This document shows positions 23,535-23,593 of a stretch of DNA of 23,593 bases, piece after piece. The notes under the pieces are model-generated. The model saw nothing but the letters and a program-made list of their open reading frames with translations, had not been told where the DNA came from and searched no databases. Position 1 is the stretch's first letter. Every line of letters begins with the position of its first letter. The position numbers and the translations under genes are program-made. Origin of the DNA: an uncultured Bacteroidales bacterium (GTDB lineage: Bacteria > Bacteroidota > Bacteroidia > Bacteroidales > Porphyromonadaceae); assembly GCA_902489445.1 (NCBI GenBank), contig CABTZX010000027.1, positions 1 through 23,593 on the forward strand, read 5' to 3'.

Positions 23535-23593
23535 TGTATTAAAGTGTATCGAAGTGTATTAAACTGTATCGTAACGTATCCTAACGTATCGAA
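23535..23593. repeat. 10-bp tandem repeat array, right end of window
   Basis: Six units run to the last base: TGTATTAAAG, TGTATCGAAG, TGTATTAAAC, TGTATCGTAA, CGTATCCTAA and CGTATCGAA (cut by the window end). The TGTATT/TGTATC alternation gives a 20-bp higher order, also seen in the first 20 bases of the window (TGTATTATAG then TGTATCGTAG), in the same orientation. Its full length is unknown. Confidence 0.9.

Overview
The window looks like chromosomal DNA of a Bacteroidota bacterium, most likely order Bacteroidales and close to Porphyromonas. The evidence is a full-length SprA/Sov type IX secretion protein next to ruvA, an S46 dipeptidyl peptidase with DPP11-type residues, a TonB-dependent receptor/lipoprotein pair, a six-S1-domain ribosomal protein S1, and several promoter boxes of the Bacteroidota type (TAnnTTTG). 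Ten protein genes are supported. I see no transposase, integrase, phage gene, tRNA, rRNA or CRISPR array.

Layout. Positions 1-838 have no protein gene. They hold a 10-bp tandem repeat, a candidate small RNA with its own promoter box and terminator, and a 22-bp-period repeat array. A minus-strand block follows: hemG (839-2257), rpsA (2405-4204), then a beta-helix lipoprotein (4648-6147) read after a TonB-dependent receptor (6209-9037). A second candidate small RNA (about 9271-9352) diverges from the receptor gene, and next to it lies a repeat element of about 220 bp with inverted ends. From 9867 everything is on the plus strand: a DUF2027/Smr protein joined stop-to-start to a CYTH protein, a terminator, a DPP11-like peptidase, a MIP18/DUF59 protein, lpxH, a third 22-bp array, ruvA, and sprA, which fills 7.5 kb. 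The last 520 bp hold a 67-bp tandem repeat, an outward-read promoter box on the minus strand, and another 10-bp tandem repeat.

Function. Most genes are housekeeping or envelope functions: heme synthesis, translation, outer-membrane uptake (receptor plus lipoprotein), periplasmic peptide digestion, lipid A synthesis (lpxH), recombination (ruvA) and protein secretion across the outer membrane (sprA).

The unusual part is between the genes. Four separate intergenic regions carry arrays with the same exact 22-bp period but different sequences. Three share the core AGGTATA; the fourth has inverted outer units, like a small MITE wrapped around a minisatellite. Both window ends carry the same 10-bp repeat, and a 67-bp repeat near the right end shows a compensatory change in its hairpin. 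Two of the four 22-bp arrays lie about 100 bp downstream of a candidate small RNA. These repeats, with their promoter-like boxes, are the best candidates for something undescribed.
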